Source: a virus
IMG/VR virus record: IMGVR_UViG_3300046002_007411
Coordinates: 1 to 64,000 of that record
DNA: 64,000 nt
Strand: one strand, 5' to 3'
A program made the translations under genes and the position numbers. Numbering within the stretch: position 1 is the first letter of the stretch; every line of letters begins with the position of its first letter. Below, piece after piece: positions 32,748 through 41,214 of the stretch. Under the pieces are notes generated by a model. That model had not been told where the DNA came from and did no database searches. It saw nothing but the letters and a program-made list of their open reading frames with translations.

Positions 32748-33209
32748 TTATTGACTCTGTTCGCCTTGCTTGAGAAACTTCCGTAGAATTTCCGCCGCTT
32801 GGTCGTTGCTCAGGGCAGCGGTTAAACCAGGATGCTGCGGTTCAGGAACTTCATCTATCGAGCACCAGCGAAACTCACTTATTTCCCAGTTGGGCTTACA
32901 GGAGAATTCCAAATCCACAGCACAAGCCAACAGCATGTATTGACTTTTTGGCCAAGCCACACGCTGTTGCCAGATTTTAACATGAGGCCAAGCTGCAATA
33001 TCTTGCCCTATTTCTTCTTGGCATTCACGTGATGCAGTTTGCCAGGAAGTTTCACCGGGCTCACTGAAACCTCCGGGCACACTCCAAGTGCCTGGATGGT
33101 TTACAAAATCGCTGCGCTTGACAAACAAAAATCTATTTGTGTCTTCTGCATGTATCAACACACCAGCTGCACGACGCGGGGGTTCACCAGTTATTTCTTC
33201 CGTCAACAT
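32748..33209 (-). CDS. Nudix hydrolase
   Basis: 153 aa. A complete Nudix box G-x5-E-x7-REUXEEXGU is visible (GGFSEPGETSWQTASRECQE followed by EIG). Substrate residues are unassigned, and phage Nudix proteins hydrolyse (d)NTPs, ADP-ribose or NAD-type compounds. It overlaps nothing and begins 4 bp from the topoisomerase stop. A late-type octamer lies 5 bp upstream of its ATG, very close, so may not be functional. Confidence 0.9.
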   Translation of the reverse strand: MLTEEITGEPPRRAAGVLIHAEDTNRFLFVKRSDFVNHPGTWSVPGGFSEPGETSWQTASRECQEEIGQDIAAWPHVKIWQQRVAWPKSQYMLLACAVDLEFSCKPNWEISEFRWCSIDEVPEPQHPGLTAALSNDQAAEILRKFLKQGEQSQ

Positions 33210-33212
33210 GAG

Positions 33213-34571
33213 TTATTTATGAACAAGTTTAAGTTTTTTCAGTGCTGTGACTTCCTGTCGATATTGCTTTCGCAATGCAGCGGGACTTGCCAACATTGCT
33301 TGATACTGTGCAAGCAGCTTTTCCTGTTCGGCGATTTTGTCTAATGTGTCTTGGTATTGATCTTGTGCCCACCGATAGCTGGGAAGTTGTGTGATGCGGT
33401 CAATTTGATCAGCATCAATAGGCAGCTTGCTGGTGATTTTTTGCACCCGTTCCGCAATAGCCTGCTTGTTGGCAGCTTGTGGCAAAAATACCGGTAGTTT
33501 TTGATCGTAACATAGCTTGAGGGCTTGATACCAAGTCAAATCGCGTTGTGCTTGTTCAATAAGTTTTAGATATCGCTTGGTGTACCAAGTCAAACGCCAT
33601 TCCACAAATGCCTGCACAAGTTCTCCTGAGTTGGCAAACTGACGAATACTGGTGTTATTGAAGTCCAAGACTACCAAACGTTGCGTGCTTTTGCTGCGCA
33701 GTTTGAGAAAGTTCACAGCCTGTTCTTGTGTCCAAGATTCCATGCTGCCACGCTTCATGCGTATCTCAATGTTAATAGTTTTTGTGCTGCGATCAGTGTA
33801 ACTGTGGATGAGATCGTCGTCTTCCATTTGATTCAGCCTAGCACGAAACTTCTCCAAGCTGAGATCTGGTGGCAGCTCAGTTACTTTCAACAAAGTGGAA
33901 CTCACGATATCCACTTGGCCTTGGAACTCATAGCCGTTGCCGCCGAGATCACGAACATTTACTTGTAGAAAATCATAACTGGGAATCAAGACTGGCAGAG
34001 GTTTTTGATCAATAGCTGCAACAACTGCGTCAATCAGGGACTCCAAACTATGAGGCAAAATATCAGTGCTCCAGCCCACAGCAATGCCACTTACACCATT
34101 CAACAGCACAAGTGGAATCAAAGGCAAAAAGTTCACAGGTTCCAAAACTGATCCATCATAGTTGGGCTTTTGAGGAACAAGATCCAAATCGCTGTAAAGC
34201 AGGGCTTGTGCAACTGCATGACGTTTGACATAAGTGTATCGCGGAGCACCCCAACTGTCGGGACCCACTCGTGTGCCAAATGCACCAATGCCTTCCAGCA
34301 AAGGCACATTGTTGAGATAGGGCGCAGCTAGGCGACTGATTGTTTCTGCTGCTGATGTGTCTCCGTGAACGAAAAAACCCTCTTGAATTACCTGGCCGGC
34401 AAGGCTGATGGTCTTGACCTTTTCAGATCGTGTGCGCATGAGCCACAGCATTTTGCGCTGGCCGTCTTTTAATCCATCACATACACTGGGAATGGCACGG
34501 TTTTGTGCTGTGTAGATGGCGTATTCTCTGCTACTGGTATTGATAAAATCACTGGTTGTAGTTGTGCTCAT
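33213..34571 (-). CDS. type II DNA topoisomerase, DNA-cleaving subunit (T4 gp52-like)
   Basis: 452 aa, the short T4 gp52 form. N-terminal MSTTTTSDFINTSSREYAIY, RAIPSVCDGLKDGQRK and GDTSAAETISRLA define the winged-helix domain. The active-site tyrosine is Y112 in GAPRYTYVKR, next to R111. The tower and coiled-coil region follow and a C-terminal beta-pinwheel is absent. It cuts and passes DNA strands, together with the ATPase subunit encoded 2 bp upstream. It relieves replication stress and may support replication-origin unwinding. Confidence 0.93.
   Translation of the reverse strand: MSTTTTSDFINTSSREYAIYTAQNRAIPSVCDGLKDGQRKMLWLMRTRSEKVKTISLAGQVIQEGFFVHGDTSAAETISRLAAPYLNNVPLLEGIGAFGTRVGPDSWGAPRYTYVKRHAVAQALLYSDLDLVPQKPNYDGSVLEPVNFLPLIPLVLLNGVSGIAVGWSTDILPHSLESLIDAVVAAIDQKPLPVLIPSYDFLQVNVRDLGGNGYEFQGQVDIVSSTLLKVTELPPDLSLEKFRARLNQMEDDDLIHSYTDRSTKTINIEIRMKRGSMESWTQEQAVNFLKLRSKSTQRLVVLDFNNTSIRQFANSGELVQAFVEWRLTWYTKRYLKLIEQAQRDLTWYQALKLCYDQKLPVFLPQAANKQAIAERVQKITSKLPIDADQIDRITQLPSYRWAQDQYQDTLDKIAEQEKLLAQYQAMLASPAALRKQYRQEVTALKKLKLVHK
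33214..33221 (-). promoter_or_regulatory. late-promoter-like motif (CATAAATA)
   Basis: Inside the 3' end of the topoisomerase gene, 5 bp upstream of the Nudix ATG. The spacing is unusually short. Confidence 0.3.
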
Positions 34572-34572
34572 T

Positions 34573-36456
34573 TTAAATACTCATCCAAGCTTTGCGTTGA
34601 TCGGCTTTTTTGTCATTAAAAAGCAAGTCTAGAAGTTCTGCTAGTTTACCATCATCTTGCAAGGCAATCAATCTAGGTTTATTCAAACTGTTGTTCCAAT
34701 CTTGTTCTTCCAAACTGCCCAAGCCCTTGGCTCTTGTGGGTTTGGGACAGCCCTGCCAATCTTGTGCTTGATAGTTCAACCAATCATCGCTATACCAATA
34801 GTGCCGGTTTTTCTTCTTGTCTTCTTGAATAATAAACGGCGTGCTGAATACTTGGAAAAATGCCGGCTTCTGTGGATCAAACAGTGATGGCCAATACACA
34901 TGGAAAAAGTTCACTAACAGCGCCATGATGTTAGCACCGTCGGTGTCAGCATCACACGTGATCCAAACTTGTCCATATCGCAAGTCCTCGCGCCGTGGCT
35001 GTTGACCCAGTGTCAAACCAATGCTGCTCATGATATCTTGCAAAATGGCATTGTCTAGAACTGTTTTGTTGCTTTCTCCACGCACATTGAGGATTTTACC
35101 TCGTAAAGGCAAGCCACCGTGTATTTCGGGATTTCTCACAGCAGCTACAGAACTAACAGCCGAGTCGCCTTCCGTTAGCATCAAAATACATTTGGTGCGA
35201 TCTTTGCCAGTTGCATCCATGAGCTTGGGCACTTTGGTGCGGAGAACCTTGCGTGCCAGCTTGGCAACATCTGCATCGTCTTTTTTCTGTGTTCTAGCTG
35301 CGCAGCGTGCGTAGATGCTGTCGATCCATGTGCTGTTGTCACGAATGATTTTTTTCCAAGTCTTTTCATCCTCACATGCAGCACGAATCCAAGCATCTAC
35401 TTCTTCATTAATCAGTCGAGTTTTGCTTTGACTGTCAAAGTCCGGCCGATTCATTTTAGTGATGTTGTAGATTAAAAGTCCTTCTAAAATATCACTCCTG
35501 TTGGGAACAAGAGATCTGCGCCGACTTTCTTTTGCTAGAGCTTGCAGTAGATTGCTGACAAAGTGCTTGCGAAAACTGTCGATATGGCTGCCACCGTTAA
35601 ACACTGGTATGTTGTTGACCATGCTGTGTGCATGATCGCCCTGCGCAGTGAAGTTGGGAACAATCACAAACTGACTGCGAAAGCCTGCAGATTCCGTTTC
35701 AGCTAGAATGCTGAATGTTTCGCGATTGCCAAACAACCCCCGCTCGACATTTTTAACTTTCACAGCATCACCGTTGAATGTGAACTTCACAGCAGGGTTG
35801 GCAGCAGCAAGTTCCACTACACGATTGCGCACAAACTCCAAGGGCAGTTCGCAGCAAGCAAACACTCGCTTGCTGAGTTTCCAACTAACACCAGTGCCTG
35901 TGCGACCTTGTTTACGAGTTATTTTGGGATCACTTATTTGCAGTGCATCTCCAAATATTTCACTGCCTTCACTGAAGTTTTGTTGAAACCGCTGGCCGTC
36001 TCGTGTAATATCAACTCGAAACCATTCACTGCAAAAGTTTACGCCACTGGCCCCAATACCATTCATGCCTGCTGTGTTGGTACGCTCGTCAAAGTTTCGG
36101 CCACTCATGAGTTCACTTAGTGCCAGCGTGGCTTTATGGCATTTGTGTTCAGGGTCCCAATCAATGGGAATGCCTCGGCCATCATCGCTTACGGAGAACG
36201 TCAGTTGTTGCGGATCATAGGTAATGTCAATGCGACTGCCATGCCCGTGCGCAACTACTTCATCCAAGGCATTCTCCCAAATTTCTCTAAGGGTGCTGAA
36301 CACTGCTGGTACCCATGTGTAGTCTTTGACACACGGGCAATCTGCTGAATAGTTGATAACAGGTTGAGTGTGAGCAGTAGTTTGGCCATAATACATCGAT
36401 GTGCGTAGTCGCACGTGAGCATACGGGGTGAGCTTCTTAATATCATCTTGGGGCAT
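34573..36456 (-). CDS. type II DNA topoisomerase, ATPase/TOPRIM subunit (gp39/gp60 fused)
   Basis: 627 aa. GHKL ATPase motifs: WENALDEVVAHG, VSDDGRGIPID and TAGMNGIGASGVN. The TOPRIM domain has LTEGDSAVSS, LPLRGKILNVR and DADTDGANI. In T4 this subunit is split between gp39 and gp60; here one polypeptide carries both, as in other relatives. It drives ATP-dependent strand passage with the downstream gp52-like subunit. The ATG follows an AAGGAG-type SD. The stop lies 1 bp before the next start. Confidence 0.93.
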   Translation of the reverse strand: MPQDDIKKLTPYAHVRLRTSMYYGQTTAHTQPVINYSADCPCVKDYTWVPAVFSTLREIWENALDEVVAHGHGSRIDITYDPQQLTFSVSDDGRGIPIDWDPEHKCHKATLALSELMSGRNFDERTNTAGMNGIGASGVNFCSEWFRVDITRDGQRFQQNFSEGSEIFGDALQISDPKITRKQGRTGTGVSWKLSKRVFACCELPLEFVRNRVVELAAANPAVKFTFNGDAVKVKNVERGLFGNRETFSILAETESAGFRSQFVIVPNFTAQGDHAHSMVNNIPVFNGGSHIDSFRKHFVSNLLQALAKESRRRSLVPNRSDILEGLLIYNITKMNRPDFDSQSKTRLINEEVDAWIRAACEDEKTWKKIIRDNSTWIDSIYARCAARTQKKDDADVAKLARKVLRTKVPKLMDATGKDRTKCILMLTEGDSAVSSVAAVRNPEIHGGLPLRGKILNVRGESNKTVLDNAILQDIMSSIGLTLGQQPRREDLRYGQVWITCDADTDGANIMALLVNFFHVYWPSLFDPQKPAFFQVFSTPFIIQEDKKKNRHYWYSDDWLNYQAQDWQGCPKPTRAKGLGSLEEQDWNNSLNKPRLIALQDDGKLAELLDLLFNDKKADQRKAWMSI

Positions 36457-36578
36457 GAGATCTCCTTAATGCATTGATTATAGCAGTGTGGGTTGCGAAG
36501 ATCAAGTGCTAAATACATGTGCCGATCGCGATGTTGACCGCATCCACCGGCTCTATAACTGAATAGGAGTTACAGCAC

Positions 36579-37553
36579 ATGGGTATTTACACGCATACCA
36601 AGTCTCTGTCTACAAGATGGCAGAAATTTCTCAATCAAGTTCACAAAAAATTTGACAACAGGTTCGACTATAGTAACTCAAAATATATTAATGCCAATAC
36701 CCCAATAACCATTTTGTGTCCTGATCATGGTCCATTTGAAATGATACCTTGGGTCCATTCTGCATCAACTACTGGGTGCCCTGCATGTAGTCAAAGCAAT
36801 TTCACAGGTTCTCGGCGTTTTACTAAGGAATCATATATAAGGCGTTGTGAAACTGTTCATGGAAACAAATTTAATTATGATAATTCTGAATATAATAATA
36901 TGAAATCTGAGTTGGTTATTACATGTCCAACACATGGCATCTTCAAGATGATAGCTTGGCTACATTTAAAGAGCAAACATGGATGCCCATCTTGTGGCAA
37001 TGAAGCTATAGGAAGAGCTCTATCATTCACCAAAGAGAAATTTATACTTGAAGCCCAAAAAGTTCACGGAGACAAATTTAATTACTCTAAAGTGGAAATG
37101 TACAATAACACAAATAAGGTTATCATCATTTGCCGTAAGCATGGTGAATTTAAACAGCTAGCTCAAAGCCATTTAGGTGGCGTTGGATGCCCTAAATGTG
37201 CAAGTAGTAAAGGGGAAGACGCTATTAGAGCTTTCCTAGATGCAAATAACATAAGATATATAGCACAACACAAATTTCCAGATTGCAAGAGAGTGAGATG
37301 CTTGAAGTTTGATTTTTACTTGCCTGATTACCACATTTGCATTGAATATGATGGAGAAGGTCATTTCAGACCCATTAAAATAAAGGATCAGGACAGGGGC
37401 AAATTACTATTGAAGTATGCGCAAGAGAATGACCAAATAAAAACCAGTTATTGTAAGATAAAAGGTATTCCCCTGTTAAGAATAGATTATTCTAAAAAGA
37501 ATCAAATAGCAGAAATACTAACAGAATCGTTACAGTTAGTTTTGAATAAATGA
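36579..37553 (+). CDS. putative homing endonuclease (zinc-ribbon repeats plus Vsr/EDxHD-like nuclease)
   Basis: 324 aa. Three repeats carry C-x-HG-x-F...W-x-H...GCPxC (zinc-ribbon-like, about 45-205). A C-terminal nuclease module then runs GEDAIRAFLDANNIRY, KFDFYLPDYHICIEYDGEGH, with PD-(D/E)xK/Vsr-like acidic residues followed by a basic helix. This is the layout of free-standing phage homing nucleases. It stands alone on the plus strand between minus-strand genes and appears more AT-rich than its neighbours, supporting insertion. Likely a selfish element that cuts a site in related phages. SD TAGGAG is present. Confidence 0.75.
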   Translation: MGIYTHTKSLSTRWQKFLNQVHKKFDNRFDYSNSKYINANTPITILCPDHGPFEMIPWVHSASTTGCPACSQSNFTGSRRFTKESYIRRCETVHGNKFNYDNSEYNNMKSELVITCPTHGIFKMIAWLHLKSKHGCPSCGNEAIGRALSFTKEKFILEAQKVHGDKFNYSKVEMYNNTNKVIIICRKHGEFKQLAQSHLGGVGCPKCASSKGEDAIRAFLDANNIRYIAQHKFPDCKRVRCLKFDFYLPDYHICIEYDGEGHFRPIKIKDQDRGKLLLKYAQENDQIKTSYCKIKGIPLLRIDYSKKNQIAEILTESLQLVLNK

Positions 37554-37587
37554 GTATTGGTATTACCTGTCAGTCTTAATAGAAAAT

Positions 37588-37611
37588 CCTAGAGCCTTGC
37601 AAGACTCTAGG
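37588..37611 (-). terminator. weak hairpin terminator after the BAX-inhibitor-like gene
   Basis: A 7-bp stem (CCTAGAG/CTCTAGG, 10-nt loop) is followed on the minus strand by ATTTTC. The T-run is poor. Confidence 0.45.
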
Positions 37612-37639
37612 TTGGGGATTACCAGTTTCCTGGAGGAGT

Positions 37640-38350
37640 TTATTTTCTATCACCAATTAGGTTCATTAAGTGAACAAAAATATTGATGAAATCAAGGTAA
37701 AGAGTAAGTGCTCCAAAAATACTGCTTTTGGCAGCGCTGTCAAAACCATAAACTGCACCTTGACTCATGTATTCTTCTTTTAGTTGCTGGCTATCATAAG
37801 CCGTTAGTCCTGTGAATACCAACACTGCAATGCAACTGATCACAAAACTCATGAGACTGCTTTGCAAGAAGATATTCACAATACCCGCGATAAAGATACC
37901 CACAGCACCCATGATTAAAAAACTACCCATGCTAGTTAAATCCCTTTGAGTAGTGTAACCATAAATGCTGGCTGCGGCAAATGTTGCTGCACTGATAAAG
38001 AACACCTTGGCAATACTAGTTGTAGTGTAAAGCACAAATATTGTGCTTAAACTAATGCCCATGGACACAGCAAAAAGATAAAATACCGCTGTTGCCATGG
38101 GCACGCTGAACTTGTCAATACCAAAACTTAGCACCAAAATAAATGCCAATGGCAAAAGTGCCATGACAATCCACAGGGGTGTTTGCATCATGGGCAAGAG
38201 AGCCCAGCTGGCCCAATACGCCACAGCCCCTGTTACTGCAAGAGCCATGGTCATTTTGTTATAAATGCTTACAAGATAAGTCTTTAATCCCTGATCTATT
38301 TGTTCTTGTGTGGCATCAGGGTTGGCTGTTGCGAATGAATTAGGTTCCAT
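37640..38350 (-). CDS. BAX inhibitor-1/YccA-family membrane protein
   Basis: 236 aa with seven hydrophobic segments. The family end is clear: GLTAYDSQQLKEEY, then a SIFGALTLYLDFINIFVHLM helix and a short basic tail. The conserved aspartates of the BI-1 pore are in YDSQQ and LYLDF. In E. coli YccA restrains the FtsH protease. A phage copy could protect lytic or superinfection proteins from FtsH or alter inner-membrane ion flow. Function here is inferred. It is co-transcribed with the small gene upstream. Confidence 0.9.
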   Translation of the reverse strand: MEPNSFATANPDATQEQIDQGLKTYLVSIYNKMTMALAVTGAVAYWASWALLPMMQTPLWIVMALLPLAFILVLSFGIDKFSVPMATAVFYLFAVSMGISLSTIFVLYTTTSIAKVFFISAATFAAASIYGYTTQRDLTSMGSFLIMGAVGIFIAGIVNIFLQSSLMSFVISCIAVLVFTGLTAYDSQQLKEEYMSQGAVYGFDSAAKSSIFGALTLYLDFINIFVHLMNLIGDRK

Positions 38351-38359
38351 GTTTTCCTT

Positions 38360-38602
38360 TTAATGCTTGCGACTTACAAAGTCATTTAACTGTTGAGCTA
38401 GTGCAATAATCTGATGACCTGATGGAAGTGGATTAGCAGTGGGATAAGGAACTTCCATGCTGGATTCTCGTCGACGTTCAATCTCACAAAGCTGATAATA
38501 GGTTTGTTCAGCAGCTTGACGCTTGCAGTTCCATTCCTCCATTAGCATGTCTTTTGCCATGTTAATCAAGTCATAACGTATTTTGTAACCGTTGTGTTCC
38601 AT
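38360..38602 (-). CDS. small conserved T4-type phage protein
   Basis: 80 aa. Starts MEHNGYKIRYDLINMAKDML, a pattern I recognise as recurring in T4-type marine phage small proteins of unknown function. Helical with a Pro-rich middle. Strong promoter about 60 bp upstream and an AGGAG SD. Confidence 0.6.
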   Translation of the reverse strand: MEHNGYKIRYDLINMAKDMLMEEWNCKRQAAEQTYYQLCEIERRRESSMEVPYPTANPLPSGHQIIALAQQLNDFVSRKH

Positions 38603-38662
38603 GTTAGTCTCCTGTGTGTGTTTGTGGGTCCATTTTGGTTACTGGGCTGGACCCCTACCTAT

Positions 38663-38691
38663 TGTATATACAAGACAGCTAATATTGTCAA
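38663..38691 (-). promoter_or_regulatory. sigma-70-type promoter
   Basis: Minus strand: TTGACA, 17-bp spacer, TATACA. Drives the small gene and probably the BAX-inhibitor-like gene. Confidence 0.7.
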
Positions 38692-39599
38692 CTAGATTGT
38701 CCAGCTTTGTGTATTTGCATGCTGAGATATCTCCACATGAAAGTTGCCGCTGCCAAACTGGTAATCTCACTGTGATCATATGCCGGAGCAACTTCCACAC
38801 AATCCATGCCTACTAAATTTAAAACATGCATGCAGTCGATAAACTCATCAACCCACATGCTAGTCAATCCGCCTATCTCGGGAGTTCCTGTCCCTGGAGC
38901 ATAAGCAGGGTCTAGGACATCAATGTCCAGGGTAAAATAACAGGGCGTGTCGCCAATACGCTCTAGAATACTAGCAAATAATTCGTAAGGCTGCGCCCTC
39001 ATGGCTGATCTAGCTGAAATGGTCAAGCCACCTTGAGTGTTCAACCAAAATCTTGTGGGATTGTCTGCAGGACTTCTTACACCAATACTCACTGTTTTTT
39101 CAGGATCTATTAGTCCTTCTTCAATGGCATTACGCAACCAAGTACCATGTCCCTGAGGCTGACTGCCATGACGTTGCCAAGTATCACAATGTGCATCCAA
39201 ATGCACACACGCTAGACGCGGATAGCGATGATGCATGCCGCGTAAAATACCCAAAGTCACACTGTGGTCACCGCCCATGGCAACTACGTGATGTTCAGCT
39301 GCATGCAGTTGTAAAATCAACTGCTGTATTTCAGTCAATGTTACTGCAAGATTGCCCGTGCTGAGATTGGCGTCGCCAAGATCAGTTAGGTTCTGGGTAA
39401 CATCAACAGGCCAATCATCACAAACCCCATCAACTAAATGTAAACTGCTATGCCTTATAGCAGCAGGAGCCATGCGTGCACCGGGTCTATGGCTTGTTGC
39501 ACAATCACTGGGCAAGCCCACAACCACGAAAGCTGTTTGTGGTTGCTGACTGGTCCAACTGCGCAAAAATGTGCGTATGCCCGGGAAAGTTAAAGTCAC
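38688..39599 (-). CDS. agmatinase/arginase-family ureohydrolase
   Basis: 303 aa. Binuclear manganese motifs are all present: GGDHSVTLGILRG, HLDAHCDT and LDIDVLDPAYAPGTGTPEIGG. The SpeB-like length and final GTPEIGGLTS favour agmatinase (agmatine to putrescine plus urea), but guanidinobutyrase or arginase cannot be ruled out. Polyamines condense DNA, so a phage copy could supply putrescine for packaging. The ATG overlaps the next gene's stop region by ATGA. TAG stop overlaps a promoter. Confidence 0.9.
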   Translation of the reverse strand: MTLTFPGIRTFLRSWTSQQPQTAFVVVGLPSDCATSHRPGARMAPAAIRHSSLHLVDGVCDDWPVDVTQNLTDLGDANLSTGNLAVTLTEIQQLILQLHAAEHHVVAMGGDHSVTLGILRGMHHRYPRLACVHLDAHCDTWQRHGSQPQGHGTWLRNAIEEGLIDPEKTVSIGVRSPADNPTRFWLNTQGGLTISARSAMRAQPYELFASILERIGDTPCYFTLDIDVLDPAYAPGTGTPEIGGLTSMWVDEFIDCMHVLNLVGMDCVEVAPAYDHSEITSLAAATFMWRYLSMQIHKAGQSS

Positions 39600-39928
39600 T
39601 GAATAATACCCGACCTACGTGGCAAAGCAATAGTGCTGGTGCTTTGGGTATAATTGTCTTGCATGGCTTGAGCTGATTTTACTAACGTGGTGATGTGGTC
39701 TCGATTTAAACTGACGTTTTGATCCCAATCAGCCCCTAAAACAAACCCCGGTGCCATGCCAATAGCTACTTTTTGTGTTTGTGGATCCATGGTCAAATCA
39801 ACTATAAGAGGCTTGGCCAGCGTAACTGTAGTAGCATCTTGCGCATGCAGTTTGCCGATAAGCTCAACTCCACTTTGTAGTTTAATAGATACTATTGAAC
39901 CAATATCAGTTGGTGCAGTTATTAACAT
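39596..39928 (-). CDS. Sm-like (Hfq/LSm-fold) small phage protein
   Basis: 110 aa from ATG 39928. IGSIVSIKLQSGVELIGKL followed by TTVTLAKPLIVDL resembles an Sm1-type strand pattern found in a family common in T4-type marine phages. Its role is unknown. It may be RNA-binding or virion-associated. Sits between agmatinase and an M15 peptidase. Confidence 0.5.
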   Translation of the reverse strand: MLITAPTDIGSIVSIKLQSGVELIGKLHAQDATTVTLAKPLIVDLTMDPQTQKVAIGMAPGFVLGADWDQNVSLNRDHITTLVKSAQAMQDNYTQSTSTIALPRRSGIIQ

Positions 39929-39939
39929 TTTGTTTTCCT

Positions 39940-40821
39940 TTATACAAAGTTTGCACTTAAATCTACCAAACCAAATCCGTTGTTGGGCTGACATCTCACA
40001 TCATTTACCATGGTCATAACACATTCACGATTGGTTCTTGGACGATTACTAGTTCCTGCATAACTTACATGAATCCAATGGCTGGGGCTGGCACGGCCGC
40101 CCCCAGTACGCCATTCTAAAATAAGTTGATCAAAAGGTGTGTTGTCCTTAATCCACTGAGCTATAGTAAAATACTGTCGCTTATCTGTTTTACTAAACAC
40201 CAAGTCCGCAGCCTGTCCTTTTGCATGTTGATTAGTTGCATAGTATCGTGGAGGATCGTTGGCCCTAAATGTATTTGTAACCCGCATGTCGGGAAATTTA
40301 TCAATAACAATGTCTAGGACATTTATGGCTAAAAGTTTCAAGTTAGCAACTATTTGCCCTTGTGTTAGTCCACCAAAATCTCGTGTTTGATGTTGAAAAT
40401 CCACAAATGGTTTAAGTGTAAGTTGTCCCAAAGTAAACCTACGACTTAACTGTAAGGTTCCAGGGAAACTAGTTGAGTTTTCTACCCCACCTGTGTCATT
40501 ACCAAATGTTGGCGTATTGGGAGGTGGCTTGGTATCACTTGCACCGAGACCTTGTTGAACATTTGCAGCTTGATCAACTTCTTGTTGGCTGATAAGTCCT
40601 TTACTCACAAGTTCTTTTTGATATTGTTGAGCTGCAACAAGGCTTTCAGGTGTTCCAGCGCCATCAATATGGCAGCCTTGAAATAAAGCTTGAGTGAGTT
40701 GATCAGTTCCCACATTGTTGCTTTGTGGAATTTGCCACAAAGCAACAGGCACTTGATTTACCCAAGTATCAGGACTGTAGTAAACATCTTGTCCCTTGTA
40801 GCTAGGCGGATTTAACGGCAT
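39940..40821 (-). CDS. M15-type (D-Ala-D-Ala) peptidase domain protein
   Basis: 293 aa. The C-terminal half has QHAKGQAADLVF (H-x6-D metal motif) and SHWIHVSY (W-x-H), together with NTFR, matching zinc M15/VanY-like peptidases. The N-terminal half is Pro/Gln-rich and probably a virion-anchoring part. A late-type octamer lies 17 bp upstream. It probably cleaves peptidoglycan cross-links during infection or lysis; whether it is an endolysin or tail-associated is not clear. Confidence 0.75.
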   Translation of the reverse strand: MPLNPPSYKGQDVYYSPDTWVNQVPVALWQIPQSNNVGTDQLTQALFQGCHIDGAGTPESLVAAQQYQKELVSKGLISQQEVDQAANVQQGLGASDTKPPPNTPTFGNDTGGVENSTSFPGTLQLSRRFTLGQLTLKPFVDFQHQTRDFGGLTQGQIVANLKLLAINVLDIVIDKFPDMRVTNTFRANDPPRYYATNQHAKGQAADLVFSKTDKRQYFTIAQWIKDNTPFDQLILEWRTGGGRASPSHWIHVSYAGTSNRPRTNRECVMTMVNDVRCQPNNGFGLVDLSANFV

Positions 40822-40838
40822 ATATGTCTCCTTTTAGA

Positions 40839-40846
40839 TATTTACT
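40839..40846 (-). promoter_or_regulatory. late-promoter-like motif (AGTAAATA)
   Basis: Upstream of the M15 gene start, with an AGGAG SD between motif and ATG. Confidence 0.4.
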
Positions 40847-41126
40847 GGTGATTTTCCTGACGGTCCATGCCAGTAAAATACTGTTCTAGTTCTTCGGCAC
40901 CGCCAATATGTTGCCCGTCCAACCAAATTTGTGGAACAGTCCGGGCATCAGGGTAACGTTCTAGAAGACTTTCACGAGTTGTCACTTGCTGATTTTCAGC
41001 AAGCAGGTTAGGATCACCGCCAATAATGTATTCTTGATAGCTGATATTGTGTTGGGCCAAAAGTTTCTTGGCCAAGTTGCAGTGTTTGCATGTTTTTTTG
41101 GTGTAGATTTCTGCTTGATATTCCAT
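40842..41126 (-). CDS. glutaredoxin
   Basis: 94 aa from ATG 41126. Starts MEYQAEIYTKKTCKHCNLAK, with redox C-x2-C (CKHC), then TVPQIWLDGQHIGG, the cis-proline loop and glutathione-binding GG. It likely reduces the phage class Ia ribonucleotide reductase (NrdA/NrdB further downstream). Its promoter ends 7 bp before the ATG, predicting a leaderless mRNA. Confidence 0.92.
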   Translation of the reverse strand: MEYQAEIYTKKTCKHCNLAKKLLAQHNISYQEYIIGGDPNLLAENQQVTTRESLLERYPDARTVPQIWLDGQHIGGAEELEQYFTGMDRQENHQ

Positions 41127-41133
41127 AATCACC

Positions 41134-41162
41134 AGCATACAGTCTGTGACAAGAGATATCAA
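41134..41162 (-). promoter_or_regulatory. sigma-70-type promoter of glutaredoxin, leaderless architecture
   Basis: Minus strand: TTGATA, 17-bp spacer, TATGCT, then 7 bp to ATG 41126. Confidence 0.65.
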
Positions 41163-41173
41163 TATCGTATGTA

Positions 41174-41181
41174 AATAAATA
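41174..41181 (+). promoter_or_regulatory. T4-type late promoter motif (AATAAATA)
   Basis: 33 bp upstream of the fibre gene start at 41215 on the plus strand. Confidence 0.6.
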
Positions 41182-41214
41182 CACTGCAACATTCAATCAG
41201 GCAGCAGAGATCAC

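Noticed and set aside
36526-36571. Sigma-70 promoter for the homing nuclease
   Set aside because: A TTGACC is present but the spacing to a TA-rich -10 is only about 14 bp, so it was not listed.
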